Source of the DNA: Planctomycetota bacterium
Lineage (GTDB): Bacteria; Planctomycetota; Planctomycetia; Pirellulales; PALSA-1355
Length of the DNA stretch: 64,000 bases
Assembly (NCBI GenBank): GCA_003389325.1
Contig: QQVE01000034.1
Span: forward strand, 186,001-250,000
Reading direction: 5' to 3'
Position numbers and translations under genes: made by a program. Under the pieces are notes generated by a model. That model saw only the letters and a list, made by a program, of their open reading frames with translations. It was not told the DNA's origin and made no database searches. Shown piece after piece: positions 14,743 to 24,047 of this stretch; within the stretch, counting starts at the first letter, position 1, and each line of letters begins with the position of its first letter.

Positions 14743-16215
14743 CTAGCGTCCCGGCGGACGCATCGCCTGGTAGGTCGGAGCCCCAGCAGCGGGCGCTCCG
14801 CCGGCTGCTTGCTGCACGCGCTGGGTGTAGTACTGCTCGTTCTGCTCGAAGCGACTTCGCGTCGCCTCGTCGGCGAACAGGTACACGTGGCCGTCGGCAC
14901 CGAAGACGCCGTACTCGCGCTTGCCAGGCACGGCCTGCTGGCCTTCCAGGGCATGAATCGGATCGAGGCCCGACATCACCGGGCTGTAGCGGTCCGGATC
15001 GGCCAGGAACTTCTCCTTTTCCTGCGGTCCCAGGAACAAGTAGGTCCGCCCGCGATGGACCGCGCCAAAGGCCGCATTGCCCACGGCCCAGCGCTTGCGC
15101 TCGAGCAACGTGACCGGACAGTTTCCTTCGAGCCCCACGGGCGGACAGCCCGGCGGTAGCTGCGGCAGATTGACCTGCGGTCGAGCAGCCTGCTGGGCAC
15201 CGTAGCCCGGCGGCGTTTGCGGTGCGGCACCCTGGGGCGCGCCTTGCGGCGGGGCCCCGTAGGGTCCAGCCACCGGCGGCGGCGTGATCGGCGGTTGCGC
15301 CTGCGGCTGCTGCGCGGGCGGCTGTTGCACAGGGGGCTGTTGCACGGGCGGCTGCTGCGCGGCCGACGGTGCCGGGCCACCGGCGTACGGGTTGGCCCCG
15401 GGCGGTTGCGCGCCGGCGGGCGGATCGGCATAGGGATCCACCAGGGGCGCCTGACCTTGCTGCGGAGGCGCGGACTGCGCGTAGCGGCTATCCGCGGTCG
15501 GCGTCGCGGGCGCCGGATTCGTCGCGTAGGGGTCGACCGTGGCACTCGGCGGTGCGGGCCGCGAGGGAGCGGCGGCGTAGGCTTGCGCGGGCTTCACGGG
15601 ATGTTGCGCTGAGCCGGGCTGCGGCTGCGATGGGCCGGACTCCGGAAAGTATTCGGCATAGCGATCCGCTGGCGGCCCGGCGACCTCGGCAGTCGGCGCC
15701 GCATAGGGATCGTGCATCGCGCCGGCGTTGCTGGGCGGTGCCGTCTGCTGCGACGCGTCGGGCTGCTTGACTGGTTGCACCTCGGGCTTTCGCGCGAGCG
15801 AACGGTGTCCGGCGGCGGCCTGGTTCATCTTCGAGACGTACTGCGGCACCGTCGGAGGACTTTGCAACTGCGCGACCAGGGTTCCATCGGGCGTGATGAT
15901 CACGTCGGTCGGCAAGCTCGACACTCCGAAGCGGCGTCGCTCGGCGGCGGCCCGGTCGGCGTTGAGCTTGACGAACACGTAGTTGGCTTCCAACTGCTGG
16001 GCCGTCTGACGGTTGGAGAAGACGTTCGACTCCAACTGCATGCACGGACGACACCACGGGGCCCAGAAGTGCACCAGCACGAGTCGGTTGGTTTGGGCGG
16101 CCACGCGCTGAGCCGTTTCCAGGTTTGGTTGCCAGGGCATCTGATCCTGGCCTGCGGCAGCCGTCGCTGCCGCCAGCACCGCGGTGGTGCATATGGTTTG
16201 GAGCATTACCCGCAT
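14743..16215 (-). CDS. Exported thioredoxin-YHS fusion protein
   Basis: A 490-residue secreted protein. A signal peptide (1-22) precedes a thioredoxin domain (about 30-140) with WCRPC at 54-58 and the cis-Pro strand SLPTDVIITPDG. A long low-complexity linker rich in Pro, Gln and Ala (about 150-350, with repeated QQPPV units) leads to a C-terminal region (about 355-475) in which LEGNCPVTLLERKRW and YLFLGPQEKEKFLADPDRYS match the YHS metal-binding domain. A second degenerate copy may follow (HVYLFADEATRSRFEQN). The role is probably thiol redox coupled to metal binding outside the cytoplasm. The start at 16215 follows AAGGGGAAGG; the frame is open to 16467, but that extension lacks a signal peptide. 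Confidence 0.82.
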   Translation of the reverse strand: MRVMLQTICTTAVLAAATAAAGQDQMPWQPNLETAQRVAAQTNRLVLVHFWAPWCRPCMQLESNVFSNRQTAQQLEANYVFVKLNADRAAAERRRFGVSSLPTDVIITPDGTLVAQLQSPPTVPQYVSKMNQAAAGHRSLARKPEVQPVKQPDASQQTAPPSNAGAMHDPYAAPTAEVAGPPADRYAEYFPESGPSQPQPGSAQHPVKPAQAYAAAPSRPAPPSATVDPYATNPAPATPTADSRYAQSAPPQQGQAPLVDPYADPPAGAQPPGANPYAGGPAPSAAQQPPVQQPPVQQPPAQQPQAQPPITPPPVAGPYGAPPQGAPQGAAPQTPPGYGAQQAARPQVNLPQLPPGCPPVGLEGNCPVTLLERKRWAVGNAAFGAVHRGRTYLFLGPQEKEKFLADPDRYSPVMSGLDPIHALEGQQAVPGKREYGVFGADGHVYLFADEATRSRFEQNEQYYTQRVQQAAGGAPAAGAPTYQAMRPPGR

Positions 16216-16460
16216 GGGAGCCTTCCCCTTGGGAAAAAAAGTCGACGAGGTGATCCAAGGGCTGTATCGGACAGACGCGTCGTGCCAGTTGTGTAAAACT
16301 TGCGGGTTGGCGAGAGATTGCCGAACTGCCGAGGAGTGGATTTCGTACAGGAAGTAACGGAATCGAACAGAGTCGACGCATACGGCCGGTACGGGCGTTT
16401 CAAGCGCTTCGCCTATCTGGAAAAAACTGCCCAGAGTGCCAGATAATGTCGAGGAGTCGC

Positions 16461-16488
16461 TTGACACCGTCCGAGAGATGACTAAGAT
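16461..16488 (+). promoter_or_regulatory. Strong promoter candidate far upstream of rho
   Basis: A perfect -35 TTGACA (16461-16466), a 16-bp spacer and -10 TAAGAT (16483-16488). Transcription would begin near 16495 and give a leader of about 555 nt before the rho start codon. Confidence 0.65.
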
Positions 16489-16534
16489 GACCGTAGTTTG
16501 AGTTCTGCCAAGCAGGCAGGCGCTGTAACCCGAC

Positions 16535-16573
16535 AGCAGTGGGCCCGGTAGCAGTGGGCCCTACAGCAGTGGA
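16535..16573 (+). repeat. 15-bp tandem repeat in the rho leader
   Basis: AGCAGTGG recurs at 16535, 16550 and 16565, exactly 15 bp apart. The first two copies share AGCAGTGGGCCC and the third diverges after AGCAGTGG. It lies about 40 nt after the predicted transcription start. It could be a regulatory site or a local slippage product. Confidence 0.55.
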
Positions 16574-16576
16574 TCG

Positions 16577-17051
16577 GCAAAAGGTCGATCACCGGGGCCT
16601 CCCCAAGAAAAGCGACTTGTGACAGCAGTCGCGCTGCGGGGACGAGTAAGACGCTTCTTGACCTGAATTCCTGCTTCGTCGTGCCGGTATGGTTGCCCGT
16701 TGGGCAATCTTGCTTGAATCGCCCGGCAAGTTAGCGGGACGAGCTTCCGACGAGAGCTTTTTCACGGGGTGAAAGAGCGCTCGGGAAGACGCGGACGAGG
16801 ACGTAGTCTGTAGCGCATTGTCTGTGAGCGGTCCGCCGTAGTTTTCACGACGTTCGTCCCCAGTGACGCAACGATTCCGACGGTATTCGTCCAGCGACGA
16901 ATAAGTACTTTCGATTTTCGCCTCCGGCGGAAGTTGGCTTCTAGTAAGGGCATTCGGCATCGAAGCTGAACAGCCACTCGATCGCTTCGGATCACTCGCT
17001 TTGCGCATCCCGCGATCAATTTGTGTGGCGTTGTCTTTTTTTAGGTGAATC
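16577..17051 (+). other. Long untranslated leader of rho
   Basis: About 475 bases with no credible gene. It contains no strong open frame with a ribosome site, and scattered short inverted repeats. Given the promoter at 16461 it is most likely the 5' untranslated region of rho, where E. coli rho is known to be controlled by Rho-dependent attenuation. The same control here is inference. Confidence 0.45.
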
Positions 17052-18338
17052 ATGGGTAAACGAAAGAAGGGGCGGTCTCGGGGACGCGGCGGACAGGTCG
17101 GTTCCGGACCGAACAACGGCCGTTCACGAGGACGTGGTGGACGTCGCTTTAACAAGGAGCCCGGCGATCGGCCGCCCTACTCCGACGCCGACATCGCCGC
17201 CGACAACGGCGATCCCAGTGCCGTCGAACCCGGCAGCGGCGTTTTGGAGCTGCACCCCAACGGCTACGGCTTCCTCCGCAATCCCAAGACCAACTATCTC
17301 CGCGAGCGGAGCGATCCCTTCGTCCCGGGAACGATGATCGACAAGTTCCGCCTTCGCGAAGGCGTGATGATTAACGCCATGGTGCAGCAGGCCCGCAAGC
17401 AGCAGGGCCCGCGCGTCAAGGAGATCGTCGACGTCGACGGGATGAAGCCCGAGGAGTACGTCAACGTCAAGAGCTTTGACGAGCTGACGCCCATCAATCC
17501 CGAGAGCTGGCTGAAGCTGGAAACCGGCCCCGAGCCGCTCTCGACGCGCGTGATGGATCTGCTCACTCCGCTGGGCAAGGGACAGCGTGCTCTGATCGTG
17601 GCTCCGCCGCGAACTGGCAAGACCTTTCTTCTCCAGCACATCGCCAACGCGATCACGACCAACTTTCCCGAGTTGACGCTGGTCATGCTGTTGATCGACG
17701 AGCGGCCCGAGGAAGTGACCGACATGCGGCGCTGTGTGCACGGCGACGTGATCGCCAGCAGCCTGGATCGCGACGTCGAAAGCCACGTGCGGCTTTCGCA
17801 ACTGGTCGTCGAGCGTTGCAAGCGGCTGGCCGAAATGGGCAAGGACGTGTTCCTGCTGATGGACTCCATCACCCGCATGGCCCGGGCGTTCAACAAGTGG
17901 GTCGGCAACACCGGTCGCACCATGTCCGGCGGCGTGGACATCAAGGCGCTCGACATTCCCAAAAAGCTGTTTGCTACCGCCCGGTTGTTCGAGGAAGGCG
18001 GCTCGTTGACGATCGTCGCCACGGCGCTGGTCGATACCGGCAGCCGCATGGACGAGCTGATCTTTCAGGAGTTCAAGGGCACTGGCAACATGGAGCTCGT
18101 GCTCGATCGCAAGCTGGCCGACCGGCGCGTCTGGCCGGCGATCGACATCTCGCAGTCGGGCACCCGCCGCGAGGAGAAGCTGCTCGACCCGGACACGCTG
18201 CATGCGGTGAACATGCTGCGCCGCACGCTGGCCACGATGCATCACGTCGACGCGATGGAGCAGCTCACCAGCAAGCTGGGCAAGTTCAAGACCAACAGCG
18301 AGTTCATCGAGCTGATCAGCGGCGCGCACGTCGACTGA
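17052..18338 (+). CDS. rho: Transcription termination factor Rho
   Basis: A 428-residue hexameric RNA helicase that ends transcription at C-rich unstructured RNA. The order is a basic Arg/Gly-rich N-terminal extension (about 1-40, many RGRGG units), the RNA-binding cold-shock-like domain ([20 protein letters not shown], about 63-82), then the RecA-type ATPase with P-loop APPRTGKT (184-191), [15 protein letters not shown] (about 214-228), the Q-loop/R-loop region ([14 protein letters not shown]) and [15 protein letters not shown]. It is complete and of normal length. The N-terminal extension resembles RG-rich RNA-binding tails found in Rho of other high-GC phyla. Confidence 0.98.
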   Translation: MGKRKKGRSRGRGGQVGSGPNNGRSRGRGGRRFNKEPGDRPPYSDADIAADNGDPSAVEPGSGVLELHPNGYGFLRNPKTNYLRERSDPFVPGTMIDKFRLREGVMINAMVQQARKQQGPRVKEIVDVDGMKPEEYVNVKSFDELTPINPESWLKLETGPEPLSTRVMDLLTPLGKGQRALIVAPPRTGKTFLLQHIANAITTNFPELTLVMLLIDERPEEVTDMRRCVHGDVIASSLDRDVESHVRLSQLVVERCKRLAEMGKDVFLLMDSITRMARAFNKWVGNTGRTMSGGVDIKALDIPKKLFATARLFEEGGSLTIVATALVDTGSRMDELIFQEFKGTGNMELVLDRKLADRRVWPAIDISQSGTRREEKLLDPDTLHAVNMLRRTLATMHHVDAMEQLTSKLGKFKTNSEFIELISGAHVD

Positions 18339-18383
18339 TCAGGGAACTCGAGCGCTGTGCCGGCACGCGAAGTCCCGAGCGAC

Positions 18384-20159
18384 TCAGCGGAGGGTGGTGC
18401 GCGCCGCCGGCCGGGCCAGCAGCGTTTCTCTCGAGGGCTGCCGCCGTACGCGGCCGATCACCACGGTACGGCTGGGCACGTCGCGATGTACCGGATCGCA
18501 GGCGATCTCGGCCACTTCTTCCCACTCGAACGGCAACGTGCCCGAGGTGGTGCTCGACAGCCTGCCGTCGCTGGTGCTGCGTGCCTCGGCCGTGTCGGTC
18601 GGACGGCGATCGAAGCAGAAGTACTCGACTCCCGGCGGGAGTTGGCCCGCCGTCTCGGGCCAGGGGATTTGCTCGATCGGCGTTTCGTACGAATACGCGA
18701 AGCGATGGTAAACGCGCCCCAGGCTCACGAGCTGGCCCGCGGGCAACTGCTGTTTGATCGCGGCCAGCCTGGGATCGATGTTGTTCGCCCCCCGCAGCCG
18801 GGCATTGATCATCACGCCGCTTGCGGCCAGCGCCAGAAACCCGCCCAGCGCCAGCACGGCCACCTGCGGCCGCCAGCTTTGCAGGCCGCGCGAGCACCAA
18901 ACCAGCAGGCCCGAGGCGGCGGACACGCCCGGAATCCACAGCCACAAGAACGTCGGCGGTTGTGCCGCCTTGGCCAGCGGATCCCATGCCACGAGGCTGC
19001 CTGCGACGACGCCGGCACCAATCACCCCGACGGTGATTGCCAGGCCGCGTTGGAAGTGCTTCCAGTAGGCGCGCCCCAACGGCCGCGCCGCCGCCGACGT
19101 GCAGTACTCAACGGCCAGCCCAACGAGCACTGCCACGAGCGGATAGAGCGGCATGTAGTAGCGTCCACGCGCCCCGGCCGCCAGCCACACGGTGGGATAG
19201 GTGACCGCCAGAGCCACGAGCAAGAACACGATTTGCGGCCGCTGGGCCAGAACCGCGCGGAACACCCGCGGGACGGCCAGCACGAACAACAGAGGCGACC
19301 ACGGTAGCAAGCAGCCGAACGTCTCGAGCGGATAGCTGGCCACGTGCTTGGCTAGCCCGTCGAGCGTGAATCGATCCTGGGCCAGCCCGGCCCAAATGTC
19401 ATCGATGGCCGTCCAGTGCCCGAGGGCAAACGGCACGAACCAGGCTCCCACAATCGCCGCAAAGCACGCCAAGCCGGCAGCGTGTCCCCAGCCGAGCAGC
19501 CAGCGCCAGTCGCGTTTCACCACCAGGAAGGCCGTGCAAGCAGCGGCGAAGTATACCGGCGCCTGCGGACCCTTGACCAGCGCTCCCAGCGCCGCCAGGG
19601 CATAGCCGACGCACCACACCAGTACCGGATTGCGGCGGCGCATGTATCCGGCATGCCAGGCCAGCAGCGCTCCGCCGACGAACAACGTGAACAGCGCTTC
19701 CGACTCGCCGAGCCGACCGATCTGCAGCACTTGCCCGAACGTCGCATAGGCGACCGCCGCGGCGAGGCTGCCGGTGCGCGACAGCCAGCAACGGGCGTAA
19801 GCAAAGATGCCGAGCGTCATCGCCAGGGTGGCCAGCACGGTCGGCAGCCGAATCGCTACCAGGTCGACCCGCCCCCGCACGAGACCTACCAGCGCCATGG
19901 CCCAGCTTCCCAACGGCGGACGCTCGGGAAACAACGTGCCTTGCTGGCGCGGGGTGACCCAGTCGCCGGTGGCGATCATTTCCCGGGCCGCTCCGGCCCA
20001 GCGCGATTCCTCGCCGCAGACGGGCAATGCCGTCAGCCGCAGGAAGTAAGCTGCAAAGACCAGCGCAACCAATGCCGCCACGGGCCAGTGATCGCGGATC
20101 AAACTGCCGGATGCGGGCCGATCGTCGTCCGAGGAGTTGAGTGCGTCGTCCATGACCAT
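18384..20159 (-). CDS. GT39/ArnT-like membrane glycosyltransferase
   Basis: A polytopic membrane protein of about 590 residues, of the PMT/ArnT type, that transfers a sugar from a polyprenyl-phosphate donor to an acceptor outside the cytoplasm. After the first membrane helix (WPVAALVALVFAAYFLRL) comes GEESRWAGAAREM, the acidic first-loop motif of the family, then FPERPPLGSW. About ten further hydrophobic segments and a periplasmic C-terminal domain (about 430-590) follow. The start is uncertain: ATG at 20159 or 20153 is likelier than the open-frame 5' end at 20225, as none has a strong ribosome site. It converges with rho. Acceptor (lipid or protein) is unknown. Confidence 0.85.
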   Translation of the reverse strand: MVMDDALNSSDDDRPASGSLIRDHWPVAALVALVFAAYFLRLTALPVCGEESRWAGAAREMIATGDWVTPRQQGTLFPERPPLGSWAMALVGLVRGRVDLVAIRLPTVLATLAMTLGIFAYARCWLSRTGSLAAAVAYATFGQVLQIGRLGESEALFTLFVGGALLAWHAGYMRRRNPVLVWCVGYALAALGALVKGPQAPVYFAAACTAFLVVKRDWRWLLGWGHAAGLACFAAIVGAWFVPFALGHWTAIDDIWAGLAQDRFTLDGLAKHVASYPLETFGCLLPWSPLLFVLAVPRVFRAVLAQRPQIVFLLVALAVTYPTVWLAAGARGRYYMPLYPLVAVLVGLAVEYCTSAAARPLGRAYWKHFQRGLAITVGVIGAGVVAGSLVAWDPLAKAAQPPTFLWLWIPGVSAASGLLVWCSRGLQSWRPQVAVLALGGFLALAASGVMINARLRGANNIDPRLAAIKQQLPAGQLVSLGRVYHRFAYSYETPIEQIPWPETAGQLPPGVEYFCFDRRPTDTAEARSTSDGRLSSTTSGTLPFEWEEVAEIACDPVHRDVPSRTVVIGRVRRQPSRETLLARPAARTTLR

Positions 20160-20303
20160 CTGCACAAGAGGGTAGGGCAGGGGAGAGAGGGGGCGGATGG
20201 TCGCATAAGGGCCCTGCGGCAGCAAGGCCGTTTTGCTCCCGCGAACGCTGGCCAGGCAATGCCACCATCGCTGCCGCGTGCGTTTGGCCGGCGTGCCCGG
20301 TGG

Positions 20304-22613
20304 CTACTCGCTCCAGAGTTGGAGCACGACGCCCACGGTCGTCTCTTGGTTGGCCGGGTCGAGTTCGAGCTTCGCGGCCAGCCATCCCGCGTCGCGCTCG
20401 AGTTCGCGGTGACGCTCGGCATCCTTGAAGAATGCCGCGGTCTGAGGGATGTACTGGCCGACGCTGACGTCCCCCGACTTGACGACGACGCCCGTCTCGG
20501 GATTATCGCTGACCCACACTTCGCCCTGGGCACCCGTGATGTAGATGCTGGCGGTGCTCTGCTCGACGCGATCGAGAAACTCGACGATGCGGTTCAACAG
20601 GTCGGTTTCGACGACCACGATTCCGAACAGCTCGCCCGTGGCTTCGTCGTACACGGGCGTCGAGGCGGCCAAATCGACGCCGCGCACCTGGTTTCGCGCC
20701 TGCGAGTCGCGTCGAATGCTCAGCAGGATTTCGCCGGGAGACAGCGAAGTCGTGGCGCCGACGAGTGCGTTGTCGTCGAGCTTCGTCAGGCGGCTTAGCG
20801 GCACGCTGCGCACGTACCCGCTGTCGCTGTTATGGCGTTCGACGCGCACGATGTCGGTCGCGCTGCGATCGCCGTCGACCTGCGCGTACGAGATCGCCAG
20901 ATAGTCGGGGTTGGCTCGCAGCAAACCCTCGAAGATCGTTTCCAGGCGGCCCCGCCAAATCTCTTCGCTCTCGGTCCCCTCAGTACCCGCGCGGGCGGCG
21001 ATCAAGGCCTGGATGGGCGGTAACGTGGACATGAATCGCGCGTCTTTGGTCAATTCCTCGGCCGCGGACTTGAGCTGCACCTCGATCTCGCGGTCAAAGC
21101 CGCGCAGCTCGTCGAACCGCACCTGCCGGGCCGCCTCGCGCCCCTGGCGCGTGGCGATCGCCAGCGTGGAAAGCGCCACGATGCCGATGATCACCAGCGC
21201 CGCCAGCGCCTGCGAGGCCAGGCGGTGATGTTGAACCCACCGCGCGATGCGCTGCGAGGTCTTTTCGCGATAGGCCGACACGCGCTCGCCCGCCATCCAG
21301 CGCTGCACGTCCTCGGCCAGCTCCGAGGCGGTTTGATAGCGGGCATACCGCTTGCGTGCCATCGCCTTGGCACAGATCGCCGACAGGGCCGGGTCGGCGT
21401 CGGGGTTGGCGTCGTGAGCGACCGGCGTGGGCTGGCTGGCGATCGCCGACAGCACGTCGCGGCGCACTCCGGTGTCCTGCGTGACGCTGGTCCGCTCGTG
21501 CGGTCCGTAACCGGTCAGGATCGCAAACAGGATCGCTCCCAGGCCGTAAATGTCGGTGCGCTCGTCGAGCTCGTCGATGCGGCCCGAGGCCTGCTCGGGC
21601 GCCATGTACATCGGCGTGCCGAGCACCTGGCCGTGCATCGTGCTCTGCTCGGCGCCGTCTTCGGAGAGCGGATGCGCAAGCGTGTCGGTCGTCTCCAACT
21701 CGTCGAGCACCTTGGCAATGCCCCAGTCGATGACGATCACCTGGCCAAAGCTGTCGATGGCCACGTTCTCGGGCTTGAGATCGCGATGGATCACCTTGCG
21801 CGAGTGGGCATGCCCGATGGCCTGGCAGATGCTGACAAAGTCGGTCAGCAGCCGGCGAATCAACATCGGGTCGTCTTCGCCTTCGCCGCGCCGCTCGTGG
21901 TATTCGAGAATCGCGTCGTGCATCGTCGTCTTGCCCAGAAACCGCATGGCGTAGAACGCCTCGCCGGTTTCCGAGTCCTCGCCCAATTGGTAGACCGGCA
22001 CGATTCCCGGGTGCTCGAGGCGGCCGGTGATCTCGGCTTCGCGGCGAAAGCGATAAAGCGCCATCGCGTTGCCGCGGGAGGTGAGCTCCTTGACGGCGAC
22101 GTGCCGCTTGAGATGTTCGTCGAACGCGAGCCACACGCGGCCCAGCCCGCCCTGGCCGAGCTTGCGCACCAGGCGGTACCGCCCCTTGGTCTGGCGGAAG
22201 CCGGTCGAGTCGGTGGCGCCAGCTCCGGCCACGGCGCGAATGCCCATCAGCCGCGCGACGGATCCTGAGGGATCGACCGATTCGAGCGTGTCGAGCAGGA
22301 TGCTGCGGCTGGGCGATTGGCCCGCGGGGGGGCGTCGGCATTCGGCCAGCCGCTCGGCGGCCAGCTTCACGTAGTGGTGCACTGTTTCCTGGTCGAGCAG
22401 TTTCTTGTCGATCAGATGTTCGGCCAAGGGGACCGTGCCGTGGATCGTCCAGGTCGATAGTGCCGAGGACAAATCCCGTTCGCTGACCAGGCCCGACTGC
22501 AGCACCACGGCGGCCAGCGCAATGTCCTGCTGCTGCTTGTCGAATTCTCGCCCGCCGGTCTCGAGGGTCGCGGCGAAGCGTGCGGCGGTCGAGTGCGAGC
22601 GGTCGGGTGCCAT
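20304..22613 (-). CDS. Membrane Ser/Thr protein kinase with C-terminal Cache-like sensor
   Basis: A 769-residue kinase. An N-terminal helical region (about 20-135) comes first. The kinase domain (about 146-440) has GQGGLG (153-158), Lys175, HRDLKPEN (276-283), DWG in place of DFG (296-298) and MAPE (337-340). One membrane helix (about 467-487) follows. The rest, about 280 residues, has features of a double-Cache sensor: a long helix after the membrane, then alternating strands with LAASTPVYDEATGELFGIVV. A ligand outside would thus control an inside kinase placed on the N-terminal side. ATG 22613 gives MAPDRSHST; the frame is open to 22664. Targets are unknown. Confidence 0.88.
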   Translation of the reverse strand: MAPDRSHSTAARFAATLETGGREFDKQQQDIALAAVVLQSGLVSERDLSSALSTWTIHGTVPLAEHLIDKKLLDQETVHHYVKLAAERLAECRRPPAGQSPSRSILLDTLESVDPSGSVARLMGIRAVAGAGATDSTGFRQTKGRYRLVRKLGQGGLGRVWLAFDEHLKRHVAVKELTSRGNAMALYRFRREAEITGRLEHPGIVPVYQLGEDSETGEAFYAMRFLGKTTMHDAILEYHERRGEGEDDPMLIRRLLTDFVSICQAIGHAHSRKVIHRDLKPENVAIDSFGQVIVIDWGIAKVLDELETTDTLAHPLSEDGAEQSTMHGQVLGTPMYMAPEQASGRIDELDERTDIYGLGAILFAILTGYGPHERTSVTQDTGVRRDVLSAIASQPTPVAHDANPDADPALSAICAKAMARKRYARYQTASELAEDVQRWMAGERVSAYREKTSQRIARWVQHHRLASQALAALVIIGIVALSTLAIATRQGREAARQVRFDELRGFDREIEVQLKSAAEELTKDARFMSTLPPIQALIAARAGTEGTESEEIWRGRLETIFEGLLRANPDYLAISYAQVDGDRSATDIVRVERHNSDSGYVRSVPLSRLTKLDDNALVGATTSLSPGEILLSIRRDSQARNQVRGVDLAASTPVYDEATGELFGIVVVETDLLNRIVEFLDRVEQSTASIYITGAQGEVWVSDNPETGVVVKSGDVSVGQYIPQTAAFFKDAERHRELERDAGWLAAKLELDPANQETTVGVVLQLWSE

Positions 22614-22935
22614 GGCCAGTAAGCCTGCAACGCGAATAAGAAGGGGTGTGCTTCGGGCCAGCATATCACCGCGCCGGCCGCAGTGCCCGGATTCCGCTTA
22701 ATCCGGCGAGGCCGTGGGGGTCCAAATCGCCGCGCCCACTTCGCAAGCCTAGGGCACGATCGGCGGCTCGCCAAACCGGATCGGCGGCATAACCGGCCTT
22801 TCCTTGGCGAGGCGGGAGCGTCTCGAAAATTGACGTTCGTCCGGCCCCCACACTACACTGCCGGCATGGCCCGGCAGCGCGGCACGCGTTTCGCCCGCGG
22901 CCCTAACCCGTTCGCTGCGTGAAGCGGAGGACACC
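22614..22935. other. Divergent intergenic region
   Basis: About 320 bases between the divergently transcribed kinase and epoxide-hydrolase-like genes. I see no credible gene and no clear promoter or terminator. The ribosome site GCGGAGGACACC lies at its right end (22924-22935). Confidence 0.4.
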
Positions 22936-24036
22936 ATGTACGGCACACCAGGTTCATCACGCCGCCCTCATCATCGAGGAACTCGCGCGGCCGTCGCGGC
23001 GTGGCTGCTCATCACCGCACTCGCCGGAGGCATGGCGATGGAAATCACTCGTGCCGACGACACGCTGCCGAAACCCGAGTTTGTCGAGACCAACGGCATT
23101 CGCATGGCCGTGTACGAACAGGGCCAGGGGCTGCCGGTGGTGCTGTGTCACGGTTTTCCGGAGCTGGCCTACTCGTGGCGCCACCAACTGCCGGCGCTGG
23201 CCGAGGCCGGCTACCGCGCGATCGCTCCCGACCAGCGCGGCTACGGGCTCACCGAGCAGCCGGAAGACGTCGACGCTTACACGATCGTGCACCTCTGCGA
23301 CGACCTGGCCGGGCTGCTCGATGCCCAAAAGATCGACAAGGCCGTTTTCGTCGGGCACGACTGGGGCGGGATGGTCGTGTGGATGATGCCGCTGTTGCAC
23401 CCGGACCGCGTGCTGGGCGTGGTCGGCGTCAACACACCGTTCATGCCGCGCCCGCCGGTAGCGCCCATCCAGTTACTGCGACAGATGCGCGGCGAGGACA
23501 ACTACATTGTCGCCTTCCAGGAGCCCGACACGGCCGATGAACGACTCGGCCGCGACGTGCACAAGACCTTCTCGCTGTTCATGCGGCGCGGCGGATTGTT
23601 CGACGCGGAGACGTTTGCCAAGCTGCCGGCCGATGCTCCCGAGCGAAAGTTTCAGTTGCTCAAGATGCTCGAGGGGCCGGTCGATGCCGTCGGGGGCGAA
23701 GTGTTCCTCACTCCGGAAGAGATGGCGTTCTTCGTCGAGACCTACAAGAAAACCGGGTTCACCGGCGGCATCAACTGGTATCGCAACATCGACCGCAACT
23801 GGGAGCTGACCAAAGACCTCACCTACAAGATCGACCTGCCGTGCCTGTACGTCGGCGCCGAGGACGACGTCGTGCTGCCGCCATCTTCGGCCAACGGCAT
23901 GGAACGCTTCGTACCGAAGCTCGACAAAGCCACCATCGCCGATTGCGGCCACTGGACGCAGCAAGAGCAGCCCGAGGAGTTCAACCGCATCCTCATTGGC
24001 TGGCTGAACGAGACCTTTGGCAAGGCGGGAAATTAG
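22936..24036 (+). CDS. Exported alpha/beta hydrolase, epoxide hydrolase-like
   Basis: A 366-residue alpha/beta-hydrolase. Family motifs are the oxyanion-hole HGFPE (about 71-75), nucleophile Asp142 in GHDWGG, a lid with FTGGINWYRNID that supplies a ring-opening tyrosine, and the catalytic His in DCGHWTQQEQPEEFN near the C-terminus. An aspartate nucleophile with HGFPE indicates epoxide hydrolase rather than esterase; haloalkane dehalogenase is less likely. The N-terminal 40 residues contain a basic stretch followed by AAVAAWLLITALAGGMA, a signal peptide or anchor, so the enzyme acts outside the cytoplasm, which is unusual for this family. The start is supported by GGAGG. Confidence 0.85.
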   Translation: MYGTPGSSRRPHHRGTRAAVAAWLLITALAGGMAMEITRADDTLPKPEFVETNGIRMAVYEQGQGLPVVLCHGFPELAYSWRHQLPALAEAGYRAIAPDQRGYGLTEQPEDVDAYTIVHLCDDLAGLLDAQKIDKAVFVGHDWGGMVVWMMPLLHPDRVLGVVGVNTPFMPRPPVAPIQLLRQMRGEDNYIVAFQEPDTADERLGRDVHKTFSLFMRRGGLFDAETFAKLPADAPERKFQLLKMLEGPVDAVGGEVFLTPEEMAFFVETYKKTGFTGGINWYRNIDRNWELTKDLTYKIDLPCLYVGAEDDVVLPPSSANGMERFVPKLDKATIADCGHWTQQEQPEEFNRILIGWLNETFGKAGN

Positions 24037-24047
24037 GCCAAGGCGAA

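Noticed and set aside
16589-17155. 188-codon minus-strand frame in the rho leader
   Set aside because: It overlaps the start of rho, lacks a ribosome site and has no recognisable protein. Treated as non-coding leader.
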